Positions 35,629 through 47,951 of a stretch of DNA of 64,000 nucleotides are shown here, one piece after another (position 1 is the first letter of the stretch; each line of letters opens with the position of its first letter). The notes below the pieces were generated by a model, which ran no database searches, was not told the origin of the DNA, and saw only the letters and a program-made list of their open reading frames with translations. This DNA comes from Sabethes cyaneus (lineage: Eukaryota > Arthropoda > Insecta > Diptera > Culicidae), in contig NC_071355.1 in the NCBI RefSeq assembly GCF_943734655.1, positions 15,108,768 to 15,172,767 on the forward strand, given 5' to 3'. Position numbers and translations under genes: made by a program.

Positions 35629-36145
35629 AGTGGACTGGTCGATTAGAGTGCTCGATTCAACTGCTTGATTGGACAGATCGACTTGACTACTCGACTTAAC
35701 TACTCGATTCGATTGCTTGACGCATTTGCTTGATGTACTACTCGACCCGACTGCTCGACTTAACTGCACGATTGAACTGCTCGACTGGACAGCATGATTC
35801 ATCTGCTCGACTAGACTGCGTGACTCAACTATTCAATTCGACGCTCGACTCAACTGCTCCATTCAACTGCTTGACTCCACTGCTCGACTGGACTACTCGA
35901 CTCAACTGCTCGATTAAACTGCTTGACTTAACTACTCGATTGGACTATTCGAATTGGTTGCTCGACTCAACTGCTCAACCCGATTACCCGATTCGATTAC
36001 TCAACTGACAGCTTGATTCAACAGCTCGACTAGACTACGTCTCAACTGCTTGACTTAACTGTTTGGTTCGTCAGCTCGACTTAACTGCTCGATTCAACTG
36101 CTCAACTGGACCTCGACTGAACTGCTCGACTCAACTGTTCGACTT

Positions 36146-37590
36146 TGTAACCAACGGTTACAACCGTGTTCTCAAAAGCCATAAATTACCTAAATAAAAT
36201 TGTTATTAAAAGATGTTCTTTCAAATATTCGATACCCTATGTGTGTTGACCCAATAAGCCGCGTGAGATGTCGCCGCCACTATCCAGGCTCGTTTCCAAT
36301 CCGACGATGGGATTGACTACGAATGAACGAGTCTGGGTAGCGGGAGGGGATTGGGTCAGCAAACATAGTAGTGGGAGCGACTTGCATAAAAACAAACAAA
36401 TATTATGTATAAATAATTAAAAAGGGCAACTGATGAGAAAAAGACAAATATTGAATTTTATAAACTTAGAATTAATAAAAAAAAATATATATATTTAAGA
36501 ATAAAAAAATTTAAGACGCGCCCAGTCACTCCCAAAAACATTAATAATTTTTGCGTTAGGTTTTACTAACTACACACCGTTCCTGAAAATTGCCACAAGG
36601 GCCAAAACGCACAACGATAACAGTAGCGGTGCTATCGCTACTCCAATTGCGATGTAAAGTTTCCGGATCCATCTGGAGAGAGCGATGAGCGGAGCTATAA
36701 AAGGGAGTGGCAGCCAAATGGGCTGATTGATTAATATTAGACACTAGTGTGAGTCGGAACGTGGTAACGCGACGCGGTCGATCACAGTATCGACAGAAGT
36801 TACAATCGGGCAGAAATTCAGTGGTGGAGTTTTGCATCGCGGAGTGGTGGACTTAGGTCCTTATATCGGATCATTTTACGCTAGAGATCAACTGCCCTGG
36901 CGAAAGCCCGATTAAGTTAAAAGCGGTGTGGCTCCAAGGTAGAAGAAACTCACTCTAAAGAAACGATAGTGCACAGTGAAGATAGACAAAATCTAGTGTC
37001 ACGTGTTGCGAAAGTTCTGACCGTTCATCAACATACGGTCCCCGTTCCGACTATTCCTACGATCCGCAGACTGCGGTTATATTTGGGACACCCTGTAGCC
37101 GCCGGGTGAATTCCCCAGTCTTCCGAGTGAGACTCGGAATAGCATTTCTACCCTTGTACCGGTGGTAACCGGTCACTAACGGCACGCCTGCCGGCACCGT
37201 AATCGCTCCAGCTGATTCGTCGAGTAGCAGTTGCACGAGGTTCATCGAAGGCGCCCATCCATCCGACGGCCGCAACGTAGAAGCATGCCAACGTGAGATA
37301 CAATTTGTATGTTATTTCTAATAAAACCCAATTAACGGTAATTTGACTCTAAATTCCGATAAAATAATCACTTTCGTGACATTAATTAAACTTTAGAACT
37401 AATATATACTTGCAATGAGAGATTTTGACTTAATTTAATTTTACATAAGAGAAATATCCAAGTGTGAGACTTTTGAGAGACGGGTAAGTGCCAATTCGTC
37501 GATCGTTTTTCCCCTGTTGCCCTGAGTGCAGCTAGCCGAATCATTATCATCTCAGACATTATCAAGCGAACAACCAAAGTGTATGTTTCA
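36146..37590 (+). mobile_element. Solo LTR inside the 13-bp array, 4-bp TSD
   Basis: The sequence starts TGTAACCAACGG and ends GTATGTTTCA, flanked by ACTT at 36142-36145 and 37591-37594. TG...CA ends with a 4-bp TSD fit a Ty3/Gypsy-like or related LTR. A TATA box (GCTATAAAAGGG, 36694-36705) and AATAAA (37320) are placed as promoter and polyadenylation signals would be. No gag, pol or second LTR is present. An imperfect palindrome spans 36243-36368 (TGTTGACCCAAT against ATTGGGTCAGC). Confidence 0.75.
36694..36705 (+). promoter_or_regulatory. TATA box of the solo LTR
   Basis: GCTATAAAAGGG, 550 bp inside the LTR, followed by GC-rich sequence. This is the expected U3-R junction region. Strand follows from the downstream AATAAA. 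Confidence 0.6.
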
Positions 37591-38129
37591 ACTTAACTGC
37601 TCGACTGAACCGCCTGACCCGACCGCTCGACTAGACTGCTTGACTAAACTGTGTTCGATTCGAGTGCTCGACTCAGCTGCTTGACCAGACTACTCGATTA
37701 AACTGCTCGACTGGACTACTCGATTGGACTGCTCTAGTAAACTGCTCGACTCGACCGCTCGGTTCAACTGCCCAAATAGACTGCTCGACTGAACTACTCG
37801 ACTCAACTGTTCGAATCAACTGCTCGAATGAACTGCTCGACTCAACTTTTCGACTTAACCGCTTGACTCGACTGCTTAACTAAACCATTCGATTCGACTG
37901 CTCAACTCAAGTGCTCGACTAGACGACTCGATTCAACTGCTCGACTTGACTGCTCGACTCAACTGCTCGACCGGACTGCTTGACTGAGCTGAGCTTGATT
38001 CAACTACTCGACTAGGCTGCTCGATTTGACTGCTCAACTTGACTGTTCGACTGGACTGCTCGACCCAACTGCTTGACTCGATTGCTTGATTCGACTGCTT
38101 GACTCGCCTGCTCAACTCGATTGCTTGTA

Positions 38130-38359
38130 GCGGTCAGTGTTTAACCAGACCGGACCAAGTCGCAAAATTTAAAAAAATGAGTTAATGATAGCAAACGATT
38201 AAGAATTTTCTATGCAACATGTTACTCTAATCAGACTCTATAAATGTTGCAACCAGCCAGAGTTAGAAGATGATTTCGAATGCAGCAAATTTTGAATGCG
38301 TTTTTCTCGAAGTCAGAATTTTGCCACTCGGTTCTGTCTGACTTAACACCGACCATATG
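38130..38359. repeat. Hairpin module of composite copy 2
   Basis: CGGTCAGTGTTTAACCAGAC then CGGACCAAGTCGCAAAATTT (38131-38170) is inverted near 38316-38359. The same module lies at 44473-44711. Confidence 0.75.
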
Positions 38360-38373
38360 AATCGGTTTGTGGC

Positions 38374-38497
38374 TTTCTGTTTTCTGTTTTCTGTTTTCTG
38401 TTTTCTGTTTTCTGTTTTCTGTTTTCTGTTTTCTGTTTTCTGTTTTCTGTTTTCTGTTTTCTGTTTTCTGTTTTCTGTTTTCTGTTTTCTGTTTTCT
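38374..38497. repeat. (TTTTCTG)n microsatellite
   Basis: About 17-18 near-perfect copies of a 7-bp unit directly after the VNTR tail start GGTTTGTGGC. Confidence 0.95.
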
Positions 38498-38564
38498 TTT
38501 ATTATTATTATATTTTATTAGGGACACTTAACCACTGTTGTGGCATTCGTGTCTAATTTCTGTT

Positions 38565-39517
<953 letters not shown>

Positions 39518-41481
39518 TTTCTGTTTAAAATACTTGACTACGAGCAATGTCTACAAATCAAAATTCTGGGTAGAGGAAACATTCATCGGTCGCCATAAAT
39601 AATTTATGAAAAAAATGCCAAAATTTTACGGTAGTTGGAACCTGGAAAACTTTTACAATTTAATCCGGATTATTTACTTCAGTCAATTACGTTAGTGTGG
39701 TTTCACTTGACTGTAAAAGTAAAACAATTCAACACTCAGTCAAACGCAAATTGAGAAACACAGCAAAAATCGATTATTTTCAGCGGTCTTATCACGTGAA
39801 GACGGTCGAAAAGCATTCGTTTACATTCCGAACAACAAACAAAAGAAGAAGCCCAACATTCAACCATCCATACCGAAAATTAGATGTAGATTTTGCATAA
39901 ACCCAAATCGGTGTTTATTATCCTTCCCATCTGCGTGCTTGCCCGGGCCTGCATATCCAAAAATCTACTGAAATATCGTAACGAGATCCAACGTTATCAG
40001 TAGCATCGAAACGGATGTGCCTTCGAACCTCGAGCAGCAGTAGCAGCAGTAGACCGGCATCTTTTGGGTTCTCATCCGGTGATTTAGGCCGGATCGAAAC
40101 GCTCTCAAAGTCGAAACCCTTTTCTTCGTGTCAGTTTCAAGCCTCTGCCGGCGAAAGAGTACACCATCATCGGGGGAGTAAATGGATCCCGAGTGTTATA
40201 CGAGAAGCTCCTAACAATAGAGCCTAAAACGGAATCCACTAAATGACACTACACTCGAAGGGGAGGCTGATGGTACTGGTGGTGGAGACTGTGGTGGGGT
40301 TGGAGCACATTGCCGTTTACTTTTTCCGATGTTACAAATTTCTGTCTGCCGCATATGAATTTGATTGACTTTGATGGCAATTGGATTACGCAATGCTTCG
40401 CTCGTGTGCCGTACGGTTGGGTGGCGTGCAGAAGAACAATGTTTCAGGGCTTCGGAGCAAATGTTTCGACAAAGGATTTTCACAGTTATATGAGCTCTCA
40501 TTGTGATGCAGCATCGTCGTTCGATAGCTCTTAGGCAAGACCATTGAAAAGTATCATCGAGATTGAAACAGCGAGGGATTTGAAATCAATATCAAATTTG
40601 CTTTGATAAGTTCAATTGTTGTTTTCCAATCAATTTTGTCACAATATTGCATGTGCTGTAAAAAATGTAACGACCGCTTGGAAGATTATATGAAATTGTT
40701 TTCGGGAAGAGGTTGTAATAAACTTACAAACAAAAGTCGGCGCCATTTTCACTTATCCCGGTCGAGAAATTAATTATGGCTACGCAAACAGCAGTGCTTT
40801 CTGGAAAGATCATTATTTATAATTACAAATGGTTCACACGAATGGAAGCGGGGTTTCTTTCAGACTGCTGCTGCTGCTTGAAGTATTTTTTGATTTCTTA
40901 CTGGACTTGCTCCAGTTTTCTTTCGAGCAATCCTTTCACATTTGGAAGGGATTATGTTTTTTTTCGGTGCCCGAAGCTGGTCATAAATAATTTTAACAAG
41001 CAGAGAGCCAACAGCGCGGTAGCCCTAATGAGTTGAAATCTTTCGTACCAAAATTATATCTTTGTACTTTAGGGAAGATTTTAAAGCACTCATCATTGCC
41101 GGGAAAGAGGCTAGCGGAGTCGTAAATTTTTAAAGCTCAAATGTTTTTGCGGAAAAAGAAACTGATGATTTGCTTTCACCAAAATAGTGGTTTTTATGTT
41201 CGTAATATTTTTTCACTTTAATAGCATTCGAAGTCATTAAATGTATAATTGATAGGTGCTTCAAGTAAGATTTCTTTTAAAAATTTATTATTTGATTAAA
41301 AAAAAAGTAATGGCCTTAACTTTTAACAGACAATCTAAAGTTCGAAGTACCTTAAACAATAGGCTTTCCTTAATAGGTTTTATTGCCACTGCCATTAACT
41401 CTGGAGACAATACGCTCGCCCAGAGATGAACTGTAATTGCCACACTGTTGCTTCGAGCTTTACCTTCGACTGGTTCCGAAT
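39518..41481. other. Low-repeat sequence, no gene recognised
   Basis: Includes GCAGCAGTAGCAGCAGTAG (40031-40049), a TGGTGGTGG-type run near 40270-40300 and a short CTGCTGCTGC run (40866). ORFs are under 100 codons and domainless. Confidence 0.45.
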
Positions 41482-41745
41482 ATGAAAACCGCACGGATAA
41501 AGAGCTCAGCCGTGCGTCGTGCCGTGCGGCAGCAAAAAGCGGTCCCAGCAGGGTCGAATATGCAAACGTTTAGCATTCGCAGCATTCTATCTGCTCCGAG
41601 TGATGATGCCAGCGATCTGAGCGAACAATCCAATTCCAATTGTTCGTGTGATGAACCACCTAAGGCGGTTGAAACCCGGCGACAAAACCAGCCGGTACGG
41701 GCCCCGGACGAAAACCGCCGAAGAGGAATTTTAAGACAAAGCACC
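41482..41745 (+). CDS. Candidate exon with eh1-like repressor motif
   Basis: The ORF beginning ATG AAA ACC at 41482 encodes a basic start (TARIKSSAVRRAVRQQKAV), then MQTFSIRSILSAPSDD, then an acidic/Ser-rich stretch (ASDLSEQSNSNCSCDEPP). FSIRSIL matches the eh1 (engrailed homology 1) Groucho-binding consensus, which in homeodomain and other transcription factors often sits near the N-terminus and is followed by an acidic/serine region. It would be a first coding exon. Possible donors are GT at 41694 (CCG-GTACGG) or further downstream, neither strong. No homeodomain is visible in the window. The ORF runs open to 42069, but the part after about 41750 looks non-coding. Function inferred from one short motif, so confidence is modest. 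Confidence 0.35.
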
Positions 41746-42399
41746 GGATCTTTGCCATTTTCTCCATTGTACTTCGAGAGTGGACACCCACGAGGAACCG
41801 AGCTGAGCTTGGGATGTGTGATTGTCTGCGAACGTCGCGTTTTCGTTCGAATGAAGTGCTATCATTTTCATAAATATACACTCGAAATGGTCCACCAAGT
41901 TCCTCGACCGACCGACCGACCGACCGGCTCTCGGTCGGTGGCTTTTGAATTCGTTCATTCGAATTCCGGAATTCCGGCGGCATTCGTCTTTGTTGCGTGT
42001 GCACGTCCATACTTTTCCATACTGACTGGTGGCGGTAAGCGGAAGGTGTGGAAGGAAACAGAACGATGAGGTGCTGGCGCAGAAAATTAAGCTCTCACTA
42101 GATATGGGACGTACGTTCTGGGAAAATGAAACAATGGTGGTTCAAAATGGAAAACTTGCCTGAGACTTTTCTAATTTATCTTTGAAATTAGACGGGGGCG
42201 CTTTCTGGTAAAACTCGATGAGTTTAACATTTTAAAAACATAAATGTGAGATGTCCCGGTTTCAAGTATCATTCAAGTCACATACAATGAAAAATTGGTA
42301 ATTTTTTTTTGAAAACAAACAAAACCGTATAAAAGACAAACAGGGTGCTAGGAAGCTCGATGCAAATATTTCAGGCGATGATAGTGTACCACAGTTGAC
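41746..42399. other. Non-coding flank with CCGA tract
   Basis: ACCGACCGACCGACCGACCGG (41910-41930) faces CTCGGTCGGTGG (41929-41940), a potential hairpin. No gene. Confidence 0.45.
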
Positions 42400-43140
42400 A
42401 AAAAATCCTTCTACGCATATGGCCAAATCTGAATCGTTACAGAGTTATTAAACATTTTTAGTTTTCGGTTCTGTTAGCTTTAAATTAGCTCTGATTTGTT
42501 ACTTTCGTTTGAAAGCTGAGAAAATTTTGTACTGAAAATTGTCTTAAACCTTCTGCTTCATAAAATTTAATAACTTTTCAGAAGCAAAAAGCATCGACAG
42601 AAGTGTTTCCCGGAAGGTTTTTATCACATTTCTCATAAAAAGATAAAAATGGTTGCTCTTATTTACCAATTTGTTCTATTATCTGCTATCTGCTCTGGAA
42701 TATCTGCTACAATTCGTATCACTATCTGAAAACTGCACGATACTTCACGCATAGCACACTATATTACTGCGTGCGACGGACATGGGCATCCAAAACGATA
42801 CGCATTAAATCAAATTACAACGAAACTAACAAAGATAGGCATTTCACGCCAAAGAACGAATTGTAGAACTGTATTAGAGCTTTATATTTATTGGTAGATA
42901 AAAACAATCAACTTTATCACGCTTTTTTAGGAGAAATTTGAAGAAAACGCATTAAGAAACACATATTTCATAGTTGTTTGCTACTGGAAAGTTATTAAAT
43001 TTCAGGAAGTAGGAAATCTAAGGGCAATCTTTTTCTCAGCTTTCGGATGAAAGCTACAGAATTCAGCCAGCTAGCATACTTTTCGTACCAGAGATAAATT
43101 AAGACAATAAGAACCGAAAACTAAACATCTATTCTGTACC
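42400..43140. repeat. Fold-back repeat family, long copy
   Basis: The arm at 42448-42650 (TTTAGTTTTCGGTTCTGTTA, GAAAGCTGAGAAAATTTTG, TAAAATTTAATAACTTTTC) is inverted at 42905-43130. Arms are about 200 bp and the loop about 250 bp. The right arm ends within 10 bp of composite copy 3. Shared with 20040-20520 and 26640-26850. Confidence 0.7.
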
Positions 43141-43148
43141 GTATCAGT

Positions 43149-44795
43149 CTGTACCGAAAACCAGGACTCGGTAGTTTATCGGTAAATAAAACAGGCCCCT
43201 GACAGGACGATATACTTTCGTAGCAATGGGTTGTATTGTCAGTCACCTCAGTCACTGGTTGACTCCTGGACTGCTCGATTGCACAACTGGTTGACTACAC
43301 TACTTGACTGGACTGGTCGATTAGATTGCTCGATTTGATTGGTCGACTCAACTGAACTGCTCGACTTAACTACTCGATTCGACTACTTGACACATTTGTT
43401 CGGCTTACTATTCAACCCGACTGCTCCACTCCACGCGACCCAATTGCTCGACTTATTGCACGATTGAACTGCTCGACTGCACTGTTCGATTCGATTGCTC
43501 GGCCGGACTGCTTGATTCAACTACTCAACTAGACTGCTCGACACAACTGCTTGACTCAACTGCTCGACTCGACTCGACTGCTAGACTGGACTACTCAACT
43601 CAACTGCTCGATGAAACTGTATGACTGAACTGCACGATTCAACTGTTCGACTCAACTGCTCGACTGAACCGCTTGACCCGACTACTCGACTAGACTGCTG
43701 GACTAAACTGTTCGATACGAGTGCTCGACTCAGCTGCTCGATATCTATTTGATTCGACAGCTCGACTTAACTGCTCGACTCAACTGCTCGACTGGACTAC
43801 TCGATTCGACTGCTCGACTCAATTGCTCAATTAAACTGTTCGACTGGATCGCTAGACGCAACTCCTCGATTCAACTGCTCGACTCACCTGTTCGACTTAA
43901 CTGCTCGACTGAACCGCATGACTCGACCGCTCAACTAGACTGCTTGACTAAATTGTTCGATTCGAGTACTCGACTCAACTGCTCGACTGAACTGCTTGAC
44001 TGGACTACTCGACTTAACTGCTCGACTGGACTACTCGACTCAACTGCTCGACTGGACTACTCGACTCAACTGCTCGACTGTACTACTCGACTCAACTCGA
44101 TTAAACTGTTTGACTGGACCGTTAGATGCAAATACTCGATTCAATTGCTCGATTCAACTGCTCGATTCAACTACTCGACTCATCTGTTCTACTTAACTGC
44201 TCGACTGAACCGCTTGACTCGACCGCTTGACTAAATTGTTCGATTCGAGTGCTCGACTCAACTGCTCGACTCAACTGCTCGACTGAACTGCTCGACTGAA
44301 CTGCTCGACTCAACTGCTCCACTGGACTGCTTGAGTGAACAGCTTGATTTAACTGCCCGATTTGACTGCTCGACTCAACTGTTCGACTCGACTGCTCGAC
44401 CCAACTGCTTGACTCGATTGCTTGATTCGACTGCTCGACTCGCCTGCACAACTTGATTGCTTGTCGCGATATCATATGGTCGGTGTTAAATCAGACCGGA
44501 CCAAGTTGCAAAATTTTAATAAATGAGTTAATGACAGCAAACGATCCAGAAGTTTCTAAGCAACATTTTACTCCAATCATACTACATAAATGTTGCGAAC
44601 AGCCAGAGTGAGAAGAAGTTTTCGAATGCAGCAAACTTTATTTAAATGTGTTTTTCTCGAAGTCAGAAAATTTTGCCACTTGGTTCCGTCTGACTTAACA
44701 CCGACCATATGAATCGGTTTGCGGCAGCCAATAGACGGTTCAGAGCCACTCACACAAAAGAGCCATATTGCCCGCCTATAGTATCAGCACATTAC
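43149..44795 (+). repeat. 13-bp composite repeat, copy 3 (reference copy)
   Basis: Uninterrupted order: left flank 43149-43260 (CTGTACCGAAAACCAGG, CCTGACAGGACG, GTCAGTCACCTCA); 13-bp array 43260-44465, about 93 units; hairpin 44473-44711; tail 44712-44795 (GAATCGGTTTGCGGC, GACGGTTCAGAGCCAC, CTATAGTATCAGCAC). A 13-bp unit gives a 39-nt, 13-residue periodic ORF in every open frame (such as 43749-44234). This is arithmetic, not protein selection. No terminal inverted repeats or TSD could be assigned. Confidence 0.85.
44473..44711. repeat. 239-bp hairpin module of composite copy 3
   Basis: CATATGGTCGGTGTTAAATC then AGACCGGACCAAGTTGC (44473-44516) is inverted at 44667-44711 with about four mismatches. 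Arms are 44-45 bp and the loop about 150 bp. It could be an old MITE inserted in the ancestral composite element, or an integral structure. Confidence 0.8.
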
Positions 44796-44869
44796 GGCTA
44801 CAGAGTCCCCTTAACCGATATTATGCCATCAAAGAACAGAAACAGAAAATGGAAAACATAACATTTAAC

Positions 44870-45280
44870 TGTTAAGCTTTTATTTCTTCTTTTTTCTCTG
44901 CGAAAACTGATAATCACAACCTAAAATCTAAACGATGATGTAAAAATCGAAAAAAGCAGTAACGCAGAATTGTGCGCTTCTAGGAAAGTAGATAAACGCA
45001 GAAGCTGATTAGTAGCAAAACATTAAATTAGAAAAGCTTAGTTAGATAGCAGAAAAATAAAAACAAAAATGTATAAAAAGATAAAGGCAAAAAAAAATAA
45101 GAAAAGTAAGAATGCCAATGAAATAAGAGCCCATGAAATCAGAAAAGTGAAAAATTAAAAAAACAGGGGAACGAGAAGGCAGAAAAGTAAAAAGAATTAA
45201 AATGCAGAAATTCATGAAACAAGCAACGGAGAAAACCAGTTAAGTAGAGAAATGAAAAGTAGAAGAGCATAAAAAATCAG
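44870..45280. repeat. Cryptically simple purine-rich region
   Basis: Recurrent AGAAAAGTA/GCAGAA/AAAAAT words without a fixed period. It resembles the reverse complement of the TTTTCTG-like regions in family C (32780, 34250) and ends next to the family C palindrome at 45311. Confidence 0.5.
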
Positions 45281-45289
45281 AGGGGTTGT

Positions 45290-45410
45290 GCACAAAACGC
45301 GACCGCATAGGTGACGTAGGACTACGTAAGTCTCTTTGTAGCGATAGTAGCATGTTTGCACGTTTATCAAAGTATACGTTCAATCCTCAACAGATTTCGG
45401 AGTTATTTCA
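45290..45410 (-). repeat. Dispersed repeat family C, inverted end
   Basis: GCGACCGCATAGGTGACGTA, GGACTACGTAAGTCTCTTTG and TAGCATGTTTGCACG are the inverse of 34165-34240. Confidence 0.6.
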
Positions 45411-45914
45411 ATGAATTGATTAAAACTGTTTTATTAAAACGAATCGAAGTCACACTAAACCAAACAAAAACTAAATTTTCATGATCTGTGTCTGCGTTGC
45501 ACAGTGCTTTTCCTCTGGTAATCGGAAGACAATACGCGCGAGCTTTCAAAAAGCGGAAAATTTTGCGCTACATTTTTCTGCTGCTTACAAAAGAATAACA
45601 CTGATAATAATACATTTATAAGCTACAGACGTTTTGCAAGTGGCAGAAAATGTCGCCCGAAAACTCATTCACGCCATTCCGCAACGGTCGTCCGCAACAG
45701 TGAAAGCCCAACTTTTCCCTCGTTGCCTGTGTTATTATGGTATTAACTGGGCAAGAAAATATAATAAACTCTTCGATCGTTGGGTGGCCCTTAAAAGGAC
45801 CGATTGTTGGATTATCCTAACTCCAGCTTGCAATAAACTTGCACTAATGCATTAACGGATGGTAAATGGTTGAATAATGTGCTCCAGAACCACCATGAGA
45901 TTCCACAGCCTCTT
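45411..45914. other. No gene recognised
   Basis: AT-rich. An ORF of 73 codons at 45634-45855 has no recognisable domain. Confidence 0.4.
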
Positions 45915-47035
45915 ATTCAGCAACTACTATCTCTACCTCCTCGTGGTACCATCCGGGATACGTTCCTTAGTGGAAATCGGACAGCTGGTGGAAACTAGGG
46001 TCGTATGCGGACAGAGAAGGGGACACCCATGCGAAGGCTGAAGTGTAAACTCTCCGCCTGCAGGACGGTTCTTCTTGACTCCCAAGAACCAAAGCAGAGG
46101 GTCCAAAGCCCCTAAAGGAGATGGTTGTAATAGCGGTTATCCATCCATGGCTATTATCTATTATGTAAAAACTGGAATGGATAAACCCCTTATCCAAGGT
46201 GTGGCGTGACCCGTGTCGAGGGATGAATGGTGGAGGGGGCTCTATAAATTCTCTTGCCGCAACGGAGCCTGTGGAGTACCAGGGCCCCCTCCACAGTAAT
46301 TTGCCCTTGCTATATCAAGCCGGTCACTGATGCAGTGGACGATTTCTTACCGTGCATGTTCTCTCTGCCAAAAAACAAAGAAACGAATGAGGCGGAGAGG
46401 AGAACAGGGGAGGAGCAGGACTTGAATGATGCGCTAGCAGAGGTTCAGTCCTGATTCTCGTCTATCCTCAACACGCCGACTCGTTGTGAGTCCACGAAGA
46501 TGTAGCTCCAACTCTCTACTCACGGGTCGAAATTCACTCTGCCTGATCTCTGACTGTATGTTGGAGGGTGGGCGGAAACAAAGGAGAGCCGAGCAGTTAT
46601 GGCTAGTGCAATCGCTCAAACAAGCTAAAAAATATAACGTCGAGTATCCACCCCTGGGTTACTCAAAAGTTGCTGAGTCTCGATAAGAGAGATCTCAGCA
46701 AGCTTACCGGCCTTGCGACACGACATTGTCCGAGTAAATATCATCTTCAGAATCTCAGTTTCGTACAAGATGATATTTAACCTCAGAACACTTGCTCTGC
46801 AATCGTGGAGCACAAATAGTACGCACACTGCAGTATCTCAAAAAGGGGAGATCTGGTTGGCGTCGGCGATCAGGGTACTGTACTATCAGGGTCAATGGTA
46901 ACCGTCGCTGCCACCGGTTTTCAATGTTACCCGTACTGGGCACTGACGCTGCACTAGGTTCATAAACCTAGTCATCCCTTAGTCATAGTCTCGCTCCAGC
47001 TACCAGCGTGTCACTTCCTCAATAAGTGATAGGTA
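45915..47035 (+). mobile_element. Internally deleted LOA-like element
   Basis: The left part (45920-46330) is homologous to the 5' UTR of 27225-31655 (TATCTCTACCTCC, TCGTATGCGGACAGAGAAGG, GGGATGAATGGTGGAGGGG). An ORF1-like stretch (46254-46454) follows. The right part (about 46600-47025) is a 3' end with QAKKYNV-type RNase H tail, then LSKLTGLATRHCPSKYHLQ and a 3' UTR ending CACTTCCTCAATAA, as at 6600-6915. Endonuclease and RT are absent. So about 1.1 kb keeps both ends and loses the enzymes: a non-autonomous design if mobile. No TSD found. Confidence 0.6.
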
Positions 47036-47951
47036 AGCTTGAAGCGTATAGTAAAATAATAAAACGGGGCATACCACAATAGTTCAAAATACTGGACGCA
47101 GTGGTAAGAGTACCCAACAGAGGAGGGAACGCACTTAACGTAATTCTTTGTTCGGTAATTTGGAGTACCGATAACCGCTAACCAGGCACGGCATGTGGAA
47201 CCAACTGGAAAGCCTCAGCAGCTATGCGATCGACGAAGCCGTTCGTGTATGGTCATGAGTCACGATGAAATACCAATCCAGGCGGCCAGTTGCAAGTGAC
47301 GTGGGATAATTCTGGTTTTTTTGTTGTCGCGAGCAGCATTTCCTGCCGACTTAAGCACTTTTCGCAGCTAATTTTTCCATCACGGCAGCCAGCTCCAGCT
47401 CCTTTCCTCAGTCTCCTTTCCTCAGCAGCCGGTGAATACGGCTGACCGGGAACTGCAGACGTGCACGACTCGAGTGTAACTTTCGCTTGACCTTGATGCT
47501 TCCTCCTTTGACGCGTCCAGACATGCCAATAAGATGTTGGAAGTAGCTCAGCTAGCGTTTGAATAATGCTGTTCGCCGGCTTACCTCGTGTTATATACTA
47601 GAGCAAGCGACAAGAATCGGTCCCGTCTATTTTTCATGGTCCATCATTCCATCATCTACGTTGAACAAACTGGAGCATTTCAATTCCAGTCTGAACAAAA
47701 GAGCAAGGTTACCAGTGAGCCGTTAATCTTTTGCTGCTAAAGAAAAACTACGGTTCGTATTACGGTGTAGGTAGGTAATTGGTGATGGATAGATTTGTGT
47801 TGCTAAAGAAAACCGAGTGAAAATCGCCAAGTTCCAAGTTTACTAATACTGCTTATATGAAGATGTAAAAGATAGTTGTTCTCCACTGATCACAATAATG
47901 TTTATTAGGCCAGCAATAATTATTGAAACAAAATATTGGGTTTAGTTTTAA
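47036..47951. other. No gene recognised
   Basis: Contains a CTCCTTTCCTCAGT duplication at 47399-47426. No ORF with domain content. Confidence 0.4.

Larger units (their letters stand above)
34949..38373 (+). repeat. 13-bp composite repeat, copy 2 (host of two insertions)
   Basis: The left flank starts CTGTACCGAAAACCAGG and continues GACAGGACGTCATGCTTTCG and TATTCTCAGTCACCTCACTGG (to 35070), as in copy 3. 13-bp arrays lie at 35070-35126, 35629-36145 and 37591-38130. They are separated by a 502-bp MITE and a 1445-bp LTR. A hairpin follows (38130-38359), then ATCGGTTTGTGGC, after which microsatellites replace the tail seen in copies 1 and 3. With the insertions removed, the order equals copy 3. 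Confidence 0.85.

Noticed and set aside
43260..44465. CRISPR-like regular array
   Set aside because: The units are 13 bp with no unique spacers, and the organism is a eukaryote.
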